This document shows, piece by piece, positions 9,369-19,502 of a DNA stretch of 64,000 bases (the first letter of the stretch is position 1; each line of letters begins with the position of its first letter). The notes beneath the pieces are model-generated. The model made no database searches and was not told the origin of the DNA. It saw only the letters and a list, made by a program, of their open reading frames with translations. The position numbers and the translations under genes are program-made. The DNA comes from Sebaldella sp. S0638 (GTDB taxonomy: Bacteria > Fusobacteriota > Fusobacteriia > Fusobacteriales > Leptotrichiaceae), in the NCBI RefSeq assembly GCF_024158605.1, contig NZ_JAMZGM010000005.1, forward strand, positions 41,234-105,233, in the 5' to 3' direction.

Positions 9369-9683
9369 AAATACAGAATCTGTAAAAAGATAGAATGAAA
9401 TACTTTTGGGATAAAATTTTATTGTGATAATTTTACTTTTTTAGAATTAATTTTAAAAACAATAGAATAATAATTTTTTTACATATTAATATTTTCACAT
9501 TCAAAAAATAAAAAAATAATATTATTTTTGGAAAAGGTACAAATTTATAGTATTTAAAAGGAGCATAAGAAATTTATATTAAATATGTAATACAAAAAAT
9601 GTGAAAAAAATCATTTTTTGTAAGACGAAAATCAAAATTTTCATTATAAATATTGGGTTTTAGTATATTTGTAAACAAAAATA
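9369..9683. other. AT-rich intergenic region upstream of the autotransporter
   Basis: About 315 bases of very AT-rich sequence with many phased A and T tracts, and no frame or hairpin that I can support. The A-tracts could bend DNA upstream of the promoter at 9684, but this is not demonstrable by eye. Confidence 0.4.
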
Positions 9684-9712
9684 TTGACAAATTTTTTTAA
9701 AAGTAGTACAAT
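9684..9712 (+). promoter_or_regulatory. Consensus sigma-70 promoter of the autotransporter gene
   Basis: TTGACA (9684-9689), a 17-bp spacer and TACAAT (9707-9712). The predicted start point is near 9719, giving a leader of about 80 bases. The perfect -35 and optimal spacing suggest strong constitutive transcription. Confidence 0.85.
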
Positions 9713-9801
9713 ACGGTGCTAAGCATTTTCTAAGGCATTTCGAAAGTGACATTTCTATAATTTTTTGAAGGAGAAGATTGGATATATTAAGGAAAGGAAA
9801 C

Positions 9802-12800
9802 ATGATATTTATGATGAAAAATAAAGATAAACTATTATTATTTTTAGCATTGAACGCAATTGCACCTTTTGCAAATGCAGAATCAAAATATGACAAATTG
9901 TATGATAAGATGATTAAGAATATAAATGAGGAAAAATCTAATGAAGATTCGTATAATTTATTGACTCGAATACTCAATCAAAGGAATAAAGAACTAAAAG
10001 ATCTGTACATGCAGAGCGATTATGTAGTAAAACCGGAGTATTTAGAATGGCAGGTATTTTTCAGCGGTTTATACAGTAATGTAAAAAGAGGAGATAACAC
10101 GCTGGAGAATGCGGAGTATTACTCTATGCCCAAAACAAGCATGGGAATAAATACAATTGAGAAAGGTCTGTATAATTCTATTATGAGCAGTGGTGTAAGT
10201 AATGAAACACTGGAAATGATATTAAACGGAAATACAGATGCTTATAATAACCTTACTGAGGAACAAAAAGCGATAGTATCCGGTATTTTTGGAGGAAGCG
10301 GAGTAAAAGGAAACTTTAAACCGTTCCAGAATTTGCAGGATAATAAAGTAATAGATCTGGGAATAAATATGAAGATTAACGGACCAACAAAGAATATATC
10401 CGATATAAATATTTCTGGAATGAATGTTCCTTCAATAAATTTGAATCAGCAGTCATTTGATGCACCAGATGTATTAAATGTGCCTGAAATAGAGATACTT
10501 TCATTTAATCCGACTATACCGCATATAACAACATTGAATTTTAATTCTATACCTGTACTTACTCTAAATGGTACAGGAGGAGGAAACGGAGGAACAACAG
10601 GTTTCTTCCCTTATGGAGATGACAGCGGATCAAATTCGATAATATCACAAATGGATATTACAAGCGGAACTATAAATGTAAGAACAAATATTTCTTCACA
10701 AGTCGGTTGGTCAACTACAAATCCGGGATTTTATGACTATACCTTAGATAATGTAATAGGGGCTCCGTCGGCTGGTCTTGAGTATAATCAAAGAGGGACT
10801 TATGATCCTATATTAGGAACATGGACTTATGAGGATGCAGTACTTCCATCGGGAATATACACAGACTCTATTAATAATAATCCGCAGGGTTATACAAATC
10901 AGGTACAGGGATTATTTAAAGTAATAGATAACCCTATAACAAGATATGGAACTGCCGGCGGGAACGTTAATGATCTGAAAGTAACATTAGAGGGCGATGT
11001 AGTAGATGCTGATTATCTGGTTCAGATACTTCACTATGATGAACACTACAGCGGTATGCAGGATCCTGTAACAGGAGAATGGAAAAACTATACTCTTGAC
11101 GAGCTTGAAGAAAGAAACTGGATCACAGCTGCTGAAAAAGCAGAATTAGGAAGCAAGTTTCTGGACACTACACTAGGACATACTACAGATAACAGATGGT
11201 TTCAGTATGTAGAAAACAACAGTTCATGGAATCTGAAAGGTTCAAATGTCGTAGCTGTAAATATTCAGGCTCACAGCGGATATCAGGATGCCAATAGTAT
11301 ATTTATGAACAGAGGAGAAATAATAGGACTGAATGAAGCAAGTACTGTTAATAATCTTGTAGGAAAACAGGTTGCCTTTATGTTCACGGAAGGTGCGAGC
11401 CAGAGAAAACAAGAAGGTTTTGATAATACAGGACTGATAGAAATGAGAGCGCCTGAAAGTGTACTATTTTTAATGACAAATAATGCATATTCATATAATT
11501 ACAGCGAATCACAAGACAGCAATGGAAATCATTATATAGATGAAAATCCGGGAAAACATATATTAATGAATAACGGCGATATGAAACTTTATGGAAATAA
11601 TAATATAGGGGTGTATACACACAATGCCCCCCAGTTAGGTAAATATGAATCGGGATATTACTATTCAAATGGAACTTGGAATACATCAAAATCAATAAAC
11701 AGTGGTTTGCAGAGAACAGAAATCAGATTATATAATCCTATAACTGTACTCGGAGATCAGAGTATAGGTGTAGATATAGAAAGAGAACTTAATTTTGCCA
11801 ATTCTAAAATAAAGGTAGATGTGGGAACAGAAGATCCAAGACAGGCTGCGGCAAGCTCTACAGGGGTGGGCGGACTTGAAAACAGCGGTAATAGTGCCGG
11901 AGGAAATTCTGCATATACAGACAGTTCCGCAGGGATATATGTAAATATGACTAGTAATGTAATAAATTATAATAAATATATAGTCGATCAGATTAATCCA
12001 GCAAATAATGTAAATATAGGCGGAACAATGGTGGATAATGTCCAGTTTACTCTGTCAGACTATCTTCTGAATATTGGTAATTACTCAAGAGGAGGAGTAG
12101 GTTTAAGGGTAGAAGAGTACGGGGATGTTATTTTAGGAAATTCATCAGACTCTACTACAAACCATGAAATAAACCTTTTAGCTGGCAGTGAAGGAAATGC
12201 AGGAATATACATACGCGGATCTAATTCATCAACAATAACATATGAACCGGATCCGATCTGGAATCCGGGATATACAGAAACTATTGATGTATTAGGATTC
12301 ATAGGGTCAAGAGTAGTAACTGACGGCATGACAATGAATATTGACGGAAATAAACAGGTAGGAGTCCAGCTGGAAGAATACGGATATTTTTACCATAAAA
12401 ACGGAACTATAAATGTAAATGGAACAAACAATACAGGAATTGCAGTAAAGCTAAGAGGTACAGGAGAAGTAAGCGATACTGGAACGCTGGCAGTTTCGGC
12501 CGGGAATCTGGGTGTATATAATGAAAGTACATTTAATATGACAGGCGGAAGCATAACAGCAAGCGGAACAGAAGCTGTAGGAGTATACAGTGAGATAAAT
12601 AACACTGATACCAACCTGAGCGGCGGAACTATAAAAGCTGAAAACGGCGGAATAGGACTCTATGCAGGTGCTAATTCAACAATAAATCTTAGTGAAGGAG
12701 TAAACTTAGTAGCCGGGAATAAAGGATTATTATTCTATAACTATGACGGCGGTATTGCTTCTGGAAAATACAGTGTAACAGGAAATGTAAAAGCTACAGT

Positions 12801-15800
12801 GGAAGAAGGCGGAATAGCTTTCTATCTGAAATACGGAACAAACCTTGAAAACTACCTGAATACTTCATTTACAGGGATATCAGGAGGAAGACTGGGATTA
12901 ACAATGAAATCAGGGTCTATACTGTATATGCTTGAAGGAACAGGAAGTACACTGTCACTTACAACTCTTGACGGAATGGTTACACCTGTAATGGATCTGG
13001 CAAATAACGTAAGTATAAATACAGACAGTGCAGCTGACTATATACCGATATCTATGAATAAAGGTGCATTAATACTGGACAGAGACATTAATATGGACGG
13101 AAATGATCTTTATGAAAAAGCTCAGTTTGCCTTATTGTCAGTGACACTGAACAGCGGAAAAACAATGACTGGAAATCTGGAAAAACAAATAGGAATTGCA
13201 CAGAGAAACTACGCAGGAAGTTCTGGAAGAAATGAAATAACACTAAAAAATGACGGATCAATAATTTTTAGCGGGGAAAAAGCCGTAGGAATGGCCGCTG
13301 ATTATGGTCATATAGTAAATAATAATATAATAAAAACTACAGGAAATGATTCAGTAGGAATATATTCAGCTAACGGGTCGGTAACTGAAAATAACGGTGA
13401 GATAACAATTGCCGGTAATAACACAGCAGGAATATACGGGGCTAACTATCTTGACGGTATAACGACTTCAGTAGGTTTAGGTTATGGAGATGACAAAATC
13501 AATATAACAAATGCCGGTAAAGTAACAGCTGCAGGGCCGGGAAGAGTTTACGGCATATATGCTTCAAACAGAACAGGAACACAGGGAGATAATACAGTAA
13601 CGCTTAACAGCGGATCAGATATAAATCTTCAAAATTCATCAGGCGGAATAGGAGTGTATATAAATAACGGAATTCTTAACGGAACGGGTGTACTCAGCGT
13701 AGGTTCCGACAGTATTGGAATATATGCTAAAGACAGTACGGTAAATCTTTCAGGATTAACTTTAAATATGACTGGAAATAACATACTAGGTTTCTATCTT
13801 GACGGAAATACAAACTTTAACGGTTCGGGGAATATAAATATTTCAGGAAATAATATAGCTGTGTTTAACATATTATCAAACGGAACATTTAACCAGAACT
13901 TTAATATATCATCAACAGCAGGTTCTACATATACAATAGGAAATGTAAAGAACGGAACATTCCATTATAATGGTACTGCTGATCTGGCAAGTAACGGAAG
14001 CCTTATAAACGGAAAAGATTCGGCTGTGCTTCTTGATACAGGTTCAACACTGGTGTCAACAGGTGATAATGTAATAGGTGCTGTGCTTGAGGGGCAGTAT
14101 AATTCCACACTTCCAGGAGGATTTACATCAGGAATAGATGCTGAAAACAGAGGTACAATGGTACTTGGAAATAACTCGGCCGGTCTGTACGGAAGCAACG
14201 GAACAAGACTGAAAAATATTGGTTCAATATCACTGGGTGACAGCTCTATGGGACTTCATACAAATGGAATTGGTTCAAGTGCGTCAAATAACGGGAATAT
14301 AGCATTAGGAAATCTGTCTGTAGGGATTTACGGGCAAAACAGCACAAATCTTGAAAACCTGTCAAATGGTGTAATTACAGGAAGTGGAAGAGAGACTGTA
14401 GGAATTTATGCTGACGGTTCAGCTCCTCTGACAATAGCAAATGACGGAAGAATAGAATTGAGCGGGGATAAATCAATGGGGATTTATTCAAAAGCTGACG
14501 GAGGAACATCTGTTACTAATAACGGATCAGTGATAATAGGAAACTCATCTGATAATAATAATCCGGGAGTAGGTATTTACAGCGGAAACTTAGCCGATAC
14601 AGTAATAAATAACGGAACAGTATCAGCTGGAAATTCATCTGTAGGTATATATATAAACGGAGGAACTTTAAATCAGAATAATATTGTTAATATAGGTGAT
14701 AACGGAACAGGAATATACGCAGCAGGAGGAACGGTAAACTTAAATGCCGGCTCATCATTAAATGTAGCGAATAATCAGTCAATAGGTGTTTATGCATTAA
14801 ACGGAACAAATGTATCAAACAGCGGAATAATGACACTTGGAAATAACAGTTTCGGCTATGTGCTTAGATCAGGTTCAGTACTCACAAATAATGCTGATGT
14901 AACATCGGGTGACGGAAGTATTGTTGTCTTTGGAGACGGTGCAGGAAATATAGTAAATAACAATTCTGTTACACTGGGCGGATCAAACGGAGTAGCATTT
15001 TACACAGTAAACGGAGGAAATATACAGAATGGCGGAGATCTAACAGGGACAGCCGGAACAGCAAATGTAGGTATTTATAATGAAAACGGAATAATTAACA
15101 ATACAGGTAAAATACGTGTAGGAGATTCTGTAATCAGGGATTTTGAAGATTCAGCAAAGAACAGTTATGCCATAGCAATATACGGGGACAAAACAGGAAT
15201 AACAAATACAGGAGATATAGAACTCGGATATTACGGAGTGGGAATTTACAGTAAGGATAATAAAGAATCAGGACTTCCGACTGTAAACTCAGGTAAAATA
15301 ACTTCAAGTTCAGAAGGTGCCATTGGTATATTCGTAGAAAACGGAGTGCTTCAAAATACAGGAGATATAGAACTTTCAGGAGATAATTCAATAGGAATTT
15401 ATGCAAATAAAAAAGCAGAGATCAATAACAGCGGAACTATAATAATGGGCGGTAATGATTCAACAGCAATTTATATGAATATATTATCAACATTAAATAA
15501 TACAGGTACTATCTACATAAACGGAAATGACAGCGAAGGAATAATCATGAAAGGCGGATCACAAATCCTGAATCAGGGAACAATAAATATTGGAGCCGGA
15601 GTAAGCGGTTCGGTTATGGTCTCATACGGGGAAACAAGTTATCCGGTACCGAGTATTATAAATGCAGGAGTAATAAATGTATCAGAGAATTTTGAGTTAA
15701 AAGGAATAGATATTTCTATAAAAGTAAATCCTGATACAATAACTGAAGCAACAGTAACTGAAGATCTCGGAGCATCATTTGTATCAGATGCAGTACAGTT

Positions 15801-17127
15801 CAATGCACCATCATTTAATACAACAGAGCCTATTGGAATACTGGGAGGATTCGCAGAAGGAACACATGCGGAAGTTTATAAATTCAAAGATGTATTTAAT
15901 CCTATGACAACAGGAGGAGGACCGGATTCAGGACTTGTAAAAGTAAGAAGTAAGTCACTAACATGGTCTGCAACCCCTGTATTAAATGAAAGAGGAAATG
16001 TAGATATATGGATGCAGAAAATACCGTATGATAACTTTACAAGCGGATTATGGTATCAGGATTTCGGACTTGCACTTGATACAAAATATGTAGGTTCAAC
16101 AGGAAATATGGGTCGTATATTTGATAAAATAGATCTTATAGAAACAGAAATGGATTTTAGAAAGACTATGTCAAGTCTCGCAGGAGATATATATTCAAAT
16201 ATGAATCAAAGAGAACAGACAATAGCGGATATATTTGAAGATTCACTGGGAATACTGCAAAATTCAAAAAATAATACTAAAGAAAATGTAAAGGTAAATG
16301 TAATTGCCGGAACAGGTAAATTAAAAGAAGATACAGAAGGGGTTCTCGGATATGATTATACTTCTACAGGAGTACAACTTTTGAGAGAAGTAGAGAGAAC
16401 ATATAAACATACATTCGGATACTCACTGGGATATCTTCATACAGGATTTGAATTCACAGACAGTAATGACAGTGAGGAAAAAGTAGATACAATTCAGTTA
16501 GGATTACATAATAAATATAATACAGATAACTGGATATTGAAAAATGATCTTACTGGAAGAGTAAGTTTCCATAATATGGAAAGAAACATAGACTGGACAC
16601 ATTCAGGAAAATCTGAAATGACAGCAAGATATGAAAGCTACAGTCTGACAAGTGACAATATACTCGGAAAAGAACTGGAGCTTGGAAAAAGAGCAAGTAT
16701 AATGCCTTATGGAGGAGTTAAGGTAATGTACGGTGTAAGACCGACATTTAGTGAAAAAGGTCTTGAAGCACTGGAAGTAGACGGTAATGACGCATGGAGC
16801 GTAAAGCCGAAAGCAGGAGTGGAACTAAAAGGGGAATATCCTTTAGGAAGCAAAGAAAGCTGGAAGCTGAAAGGGTCTCTTGATTTATCATATGAGTACG
16901 AACTTGCTGACTTTAATGAAAGAGAATATGCACGACTTACAGCAGCGGAAGATTCTTATCATAAACTGGCAAAGCCGGAAGATGAAAAAGGAGCTTTCAG
17001 AACAAAAGCCACATTAGGAGTGGAAGTAGAAGACAGATACGGAGTATTCCTGACTGGGGAATATAAAACAGGTGATGTAGGAAAAGATGACTACAGAGCA
17101 GGAATTAACCTAAAAGCAGTATTTTAG
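9802..17127 (+). CDS. Giant type Va autotransporter, fusobacterial type
   Basis: About 2,441 residues. Residues 1-30 are a signal peptide (KLLLFLALNAIAPFANAES). Residues about 30-110 match the fusobacterial autotransporter-associated N-terminal domain (coiled-coil-like NEEKSN and LNQRNKELKDLYMQSDYV). A unique passenger part follows, then about 800-1915 a beta-helix of degenerate repeats marked by G-I-Y (NNSVGIYG, GDKSMGIYS, NSSVGIYI). A linker with MSSLAGDIYSNMNQREQ leads to a beta-barrel at about 2160-2441 that ends in phenylalanine, as needed for BAM-dependent insertion. The passenger is probably displayed as an adhesin. No cysteines or protease triad were noticed in the repeats. The start at ATG 9802 follows AAGGAAAGG; TTG 9778, after GAAGGAG, is an alternative. 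Confidence 0.93.
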   Translation: MIFMMKNKDKLLLFLALNAIAPFANAESKYDKLYDKMIKNINEEKSNEDSYNLLTRILNQRNKELKDLYMQSDYVVKPEYLEWQVFFSGLYSNVKRGDNTLENAEYYSMPKTSMGINTIEKGLYNSIMSSGVSNETLEMILNGNTDAYNNLTEEQKAIVSGIFGGSGVKGNFKPFQNLQDNKVIDLGINMKINGPTKNISDINISGMNVPSINLNQQSFDAPDVLNVPEIEILSFNPTIPHITTLNFNSIPVLTLNGTGGGNGGTTGFFPYGDDSGSNSIISQMDITSGTINVRTNISSQVGWSTTNPGFYDYTLDNVIGAPSAGLEYNQRGTYDPILGTWTYEDAVLPSGIYTDSINNNPQGYTNQVQGLFKVIDNPITRYGTAGGNVNDLKVTLEGDVVDADYLVQILHYDEHYSGMQDPVTGEWKNYTLDELEERNWITAAEKAELGSKFLDTTLGHTTDNRWFQYVENNSSWNLKGSNVVAVNIQAHSGYQDANSIFMNRGEIIGLNEASTVNNLVGKQVAFMFTEGASQRKQEGFDNTGLIEMRAPESVLFLMTNNAYSYNYSESQDSNGNHYIDENPGKHILMNNGDMKLYGNNNIGVYTHNAPQLGKYESGYYYSNGTWNTSKSINSGLQRTEIRLYNPITVLGDQSIGVDIERELNFANSKIKVDVGTEDPRQAAASSTGVGGLENSGNSAGGNSAYTDSSAGIYVNMTSNVINYNKYIVDQINPANNVNIGGTMVDNVQFTLSDYLLNIGNYSRGGVGLRVEEYGDVILGNSSDSTTNHEINLLAGSEGNAGIYIRGSNSSTITYEPDPIWNPGYTETIDVLGFIGSRVVTDGMTMNIDGNKQVGVQLEEYGYFYHKNGTINVNGTNNTGIAVKLRGTGEVSDTGTLAVSAGNLGVYNESTFNMTGGSITASGTEAVGVYSEINNTDTNLSGGTIKAENGGIGLYAGANSTINLSEGVNLVAGNKGLLFYNYDGGIASGKYSVTGNVKATVEEGGIAFYLKYGTNLENYLNTSFTGISGGRLGLTMKSGSILYMLEGTGSTLSLTTLDGMVTPVMDLANNVSINTDSAADYIPISMNKGALILDRDINMDGNDLYEKAQFALLSVTLNSGKTMTGNLEKQIGIAQRNYAGSSGRNEITLKNDGSIIFSGEKAVGMAADYGHIVNNNIIKTTGNDSVGIYSANGSVTENNGEITIAGNNTAGIYGANYLDGITTSVGLGYGDDKINITNAGKVTAAGPGRVYGIYASNRTGTQGDNTVTLNSGSDINLQNSSGGIGVYINNGILNGTGVLSVGSDSIGIYAKDSTVNLSGLTLNMTGNNILGFYLDGNTNFNGSGNINISGNNIAVFNILSNGTFNQNFNISSTAGSTYTIGNVKNGTFHYNGTADLASNGSLINGKDSAVLLDTGSTLVSTGDNVIGAVLEGQYNSTLPGGFTSGIDAENRGTMVLGNNSAGLYGSNGTRLKNIGSISLGDSSMGLHTNGIGSSASNNGNIALGNLSVGIYGQNSTNLENLSNGVITGSGRETVGIYADGSAPLTIANDGRIELSGDKSMGIYSKADGGTSVTNNGSVIIGNSSDNNNPGVGIYSGNLADTVINNGTVSAGNSSVGIYINGGTLNQNNIVNIGDNGTGIYAAGGTVNLNAGSSLNVANNQSIGVYALNGTNVSNSGIMTLGNNSFGYVLRSGSVLTNNADVTSGDGSIVVFGDGAGNIVNNNSVTLGGSNGVAFYTVNGGNIQNGGDLTGTAGTANVGIYNENGIINNTGKIRVGDSVIRDFEDSAKNSYAIAIYGDKTGITNTGDIELGYYGVGIYSKDNKESGLPTVNSGKITSSSEGAIGIFVENGVLQNTGDIELSGDNSIGIYANKKAEINNSGTIIMGGNDSTAIYMNILSTLNNTGTIYINGNDSEGIIMKGGSQILNQGTINIGAGVSGSVMVSYGETSYPVPSIINAGVINVSENFELKGIDISIKVNPDTITEATVTEDLGASFVSDAVQFNAPSFNTTEPIGILGGFAEGTHAEVYKFKDVFNPMTTGGGPDSGLVKVRSKSLTWSATPVLNERGNVDIWMQKIPYDNFTSGLWYQDFGLALDTKYVGSTGNMGRIFDKIDLIETEMDFRKTMSSLAGDIYSNMNQREQTIADIFEDSLGILQNSKNNTKENVKVNVIAGTGKLKEDTEGVLGYDYTSTGVQLLREVERTYKHTFGYSLGYLHTGFEFTDSNDSEEKVDTIQLGLHNKYNTDNWILKNDLTGRVSFHNMERNIDWTHSGKSEMTARYESYSLTSDNILGKELELGKRASIMPYGGVKVMYGVRPTFSEKGLEALEVDGNDAWSVKPKAGVELKGEYPLGSKESWKLKGSLDLSYEYELADFNEREYARLTAAEDSYHKLAKPEDEKGAFRTKATLGVEVEDRYGVFLTGEYKTGDVGKDDYRAGINLKAVF
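12190..15550 (+). repeat. Degenerate G-I-Y beta-helix repeats inside the autotransporter
   Basis: The coding sequence contains many diverged copies of a unit of roughly 20-30 residues built around N-N-G/S-x-x-x-x-G-N-x-S-x-G-I-Y. At DNA level the copies share short blocks such as GGAAATAA and GGAATATA but are too diverged to be exact tandem repeats, which limits slippage while keeping the beta-helix coil period. Confidence 0.7.
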
Positions 17128-17146
17128 GAAGCATATTAAAATAACA

Positions 17147-17182
17147 GGGACTGTTGTATTATTTATACAGCAGTTCCTTTTT
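17147..17182 (+). terminator. Intrinsic terminator of the autotransporter gene
   Basis: GGGACTGTTGTAT (17147-17159) pairs with ATACAGCAGTTCC (17165-17177) with two G-T pairs, followed by TTTTT. Confidence 0.85.
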
Positions 17183-17465
17183 GAGAAAAAGTATTTTTAT
17201 TAATAAATGTAATGTAAATACTGAAGTTTTTTATATAGCCGTAATTACTGGTAAAGCAGGATAAAACAGGGTTTTTGATGCTCGAAGACAGTGATTTCCG
17301 TACAAAAAATAAAAAAATATAAAAATAAACGTGGAAATAAATAAAAATATATAGTATAATAGATAGTAAATGATAAATTTTAATAAAATGCATACTAGAT
17401 CGACATCAGGCAGCAGCATTAACACAAAGATAAAAACTAACATATCTAAAATATTTTTATATTCC
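17183..17465. other. AT-rich intergenic region
   Basis: About 280 bases between the autotransporter terminator and the rpmF promoter. Only short overlapping frames without ribosome binding sites occur. I see no gene or RNA here. Confidence 0.4.
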
Positions 17466-17494
17466 TTGACAAAGCTATGTTTTTTTATTATAAT
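17466..17494 (+). promoter_or_regulatory. Consensus sigma-70 promoter of rpmF
   Basis: TTGACA (17466-17471), a 17-bp spacer and TATAAT (17489-17494), both perfect consensus hexamers. This fits the high expression needed for a ribosomal protein. Confidence 0.9.
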
Positions 17495-17568
17495 ATCTTG
17501 TGAATTATATAAAAATATTTAAAAGATGTTGATTATATATATGTTTTATAGGAAGGAGAAGATTAAGA

Positions 17569-17754
17569 ATGGCAGTACCTAAGAAGAGAACTTCTAAAGC
17601 TAAAAGAAATATGAGAAGATCACATGACGGAATTTCTACACCTAATATTATAATAGAGGCAGACGGAACAGTTAGAAGACCTCACAGAGTTAATCTTGAG
17701 ACTGGTGTATACAAGGGTAAACAAGTAATTGAAATCCAAGATGATACTGAGTAA
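17569..17754 (+). CDS. rpmF: 50S ribosomal protein L32
   Basis: A 61-residue basic protein starting MAVPKKRTSKAKRNMRRSH, the invariant L32 N-terminus. L32 is a late-assembling part of the large subunit near the peptidyl-transferase region. The zinc-binding cysteine pairs found in some L32 proteins are absent (the C- type), as no Cys is encoded. The RBS is GGAAGGAG. In many bacteria rpmF is followed by plsX and fabH; here fabH follows after a terminator and plsX is missing. Confidence 0.97.
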   Translation: MAVPKKRTSKAKRNMRRSHDGISTPNIIIEADGTVRRPHRVNLETGVYKGKQVIEIQDDTE

Positions 17755-17774
17755 AATATTGAAAAATACATGAG

Positions 17775-17798
17775 GCAAGATATTAATCTTGCTTTTTT
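17775..17798 (+). terminator. Intrinsic terminator of rpmF
   Basis: GCAAGAT (17775-17781) pairs with ATCTTGC (17786-17792), followed by TTTTTT. The short stem may allow partial read-through into fabH. Confidence 0.8.
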
Positions 17799-17968
17799 AA
17801 ATATACAGATGTATAATAAAAAACCAGTGTTTTTTATCAGTTTTTAATTTGAAAAAATAAATACACATATATTAAAACACACTGAACTGTCTGATTTTTT
17901 GCTGTTTAGCCATGAACGGACAGAGGGTGCTGATGTTGTGCATAAAAATAATTTAGTAGGTGATAATA

Positions 17969-18949
17969 TTGAAAATAGGTATATTGGGAATAGGGTCATA
18001 TCTGCCCGAAAGAATTCTGACAAATAAAGAAATGGAATCTATCGTAGACACAACAGATGAATGGATTACTACAAGAACTGGTATAAAAGAGAGAAGAATA
18101 GCTGCAGATGATGAAGCAACTTCGGATCTGTCATATAAGGCAGCATTAAAAGCAATAGAAGATGCAGGAATTGATAAAGATGAAATTGAACTTGTGATAG
18201 TAGCCACAACAACACCTGATTACTCAATGCCTTCTACAGCAGCAATAGTTCAGGATAAGTTAGGAATAAAAAAAACTGCGGCTTTTGATATGGAAGCAGC
18301 ATGTACAGGATTCGTATATGCATTGACTACAGGATACAGCTTTATCAAAGCAGGAATTTATAAAAAAGTCCTTGTCATCGGAGCAGATGTTTTTTCAAGA
18401 ATCCTTGACTGGGAAGACAGAGGAACATGTATTTTATTTGGAGACGGAGCAGGAGCAGCCGTATTAGGTGAAGTGGAAACAGGAGGATATCTCGGAGGAG
18501 ATCTTCAGGCTGACGGAGCAGGGGCTTTGGAACTGGTAGTGCCTTCAAGCGGCTCAAGAAAGCCGTTTAGAGAAGATGTTCTTACTAACAGAGAACAGTT
18601 TGTAAAAATGAACGGAAGAGAGATTTTCAAATTCGCAGTAAGAGCATTTCCAGAAACTTCGGAAGCTTCATTGAAGAAAGCAGGACTGGAAATAGAAGAT
18701 ATAGATTTATTTATACCTCATCAGGCTAATATCAGAATAATAGAATCTATAGCAAAGAGATTTAAGCAGCCTATGGAAAAATTCTATGTTAATCTGGATA
18801 AATACGGAAATACCTCAGCAGCAACAATACCAATTGCTATTGATGAAGCCAGAAACGAAGGGAAAATCAAAAAAGGGGATAAGCTTCTTCTTGTAGGATT
18901 TGGAAGCGGACTGACTTATGGTTCATGTGTTTTAGAGTGGTCTAAATAG
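17969..18949 (+). CDS. fabH: Beta-ketoacyl-ACP synthase III (FabH)
   Basis: A 326-residue condensing enzyme that joins acetyl-CoA to malonyl-ACP to start fatty-acid synthesis. The catalytic triad is in its usual places: Cys112 in EAACTGF, His251 in PHQANIRI and Asn281 in YGNTSAAT. The start is placed at TTG 17969, since the protein then begins KIGILGIGSYLPE as in the family and TAGGTGAT serves as the RBS; the upstream GTG at 17960 lies within that site. It heads the fab cluster, but no promoter of good quality was seen in the 170 bases before it. A gap of about 130 bases separates it from the next gene. Confidence 0.95.
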   Translation: MKIGILGIGSYLPERILTNKEMESIVDTTDEWITTRTGIKERRIAADDEATSDLSYKAALKAIEDAGIDKDEIELVIVATTTPDYSMPSTAAIVQDKLGIKKTAAFDMEAACTGFVYALTTGYSFIKAGIYKKVLVIGADVFSRILDWEDRGTCILFGDGAGAAVLGEVETGGYLGGDLQADGAGALELVVPSSGSRKPFREDVLTNREQFVKMNGREIFKFAVRAFPETSEASLKKAGLEIEDIDLFIPHQANIRIIESIAKRFKQPMEKFYVNLDKYGNTSAATIPIAIDEARNEGKIKKGDKLLLVGFGSGLTYGSCVLEWSK

Positions 18950-19079
18950 TATTTTGCAGATTTGGGAAATTAATTAATTCATATTATGGTAGCGAATTTA
19001 TCATAAAAATCTGACTGATGTTTTATAATAATATATAATAAAAAAGTAAATATTCAGAATGAATTTTTAGGAGGAACGT

Positions 19080-19502
19080 ATGGGAAAGAAAATTTTTTTT
19101 GGAATAGGTTTAATATTATTAGGGATACTGTATGGATTACAGGTATTCGGAATGATAAACGGAGATACGATAAAATATATACTTAATTATCAGATAATTC
19201 TTATTTTGGTGGGGGTATTCGTAGGAATAGCCAAAAAGAAAACATCAGGATGGATAATAACAGGTGTAGGCGTGTATCTTTATATAAAAGAATTTTTTGA
19301 AGGATTTACTAATATAGGAATTACTGCGGGGCTGCTTATAGTAGGAACTGCTATTACAGTTTCAGGAATAATGGACAGAAGAAATAAAAATGAAAAAGCA
19401 AATGAAAATGTGAATATCAGCATAAAAAGCAGTAATATAAGCAAAGATGCCGAAGATATAGAGGAAGAAGACGATACCAAGGAGGAAACATGGGAAAAAT
19501 AG
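19080..19502 (+). CDS. Membrane protein with LiaF-like transmembrane domain
   Basis: A 140-residue protein with four hydrophobic segments between residues 4 and 98 (for example FFGIGLILLGILYGLQVFG) and an acidic, Asn-rich cytoplasmic tail (EDIEEEDDTKEETWEK). The helix arrangement resembles the N-terminal domain of LiaF/VraT-type envelope-stress proteins, but the C-terminal cell-wall-response domain is absent. Its function is unknown. It begins after TAGGAGGAACGT and its last 13 bases overlap the start of fabD, whose RBS lies inside it, so the two are translationally coupled. That places it within the fatty-acid operon. Confidence 0.8.
   Translation: MGKKIFFGIGLILLGILYGLQVFGMINGDTIKYILNYQIILILVGVFVGIAKKKTSGWIITGVGVYLYIKEFFEGFTNIGITAGLLIVGTAITVSGIMDRRNKNEKANENVNISIKSSNISKDAEDIEEEDDTKEETWEK

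Noticed and set aside
11384-15406. Several minus-strand frames inside the autotransporter gene
   Set aside because: They mirror the repetitive coding strand, lack RBS and show low-complexity Leu/Tyr- or Pro/Ser-rich composition.
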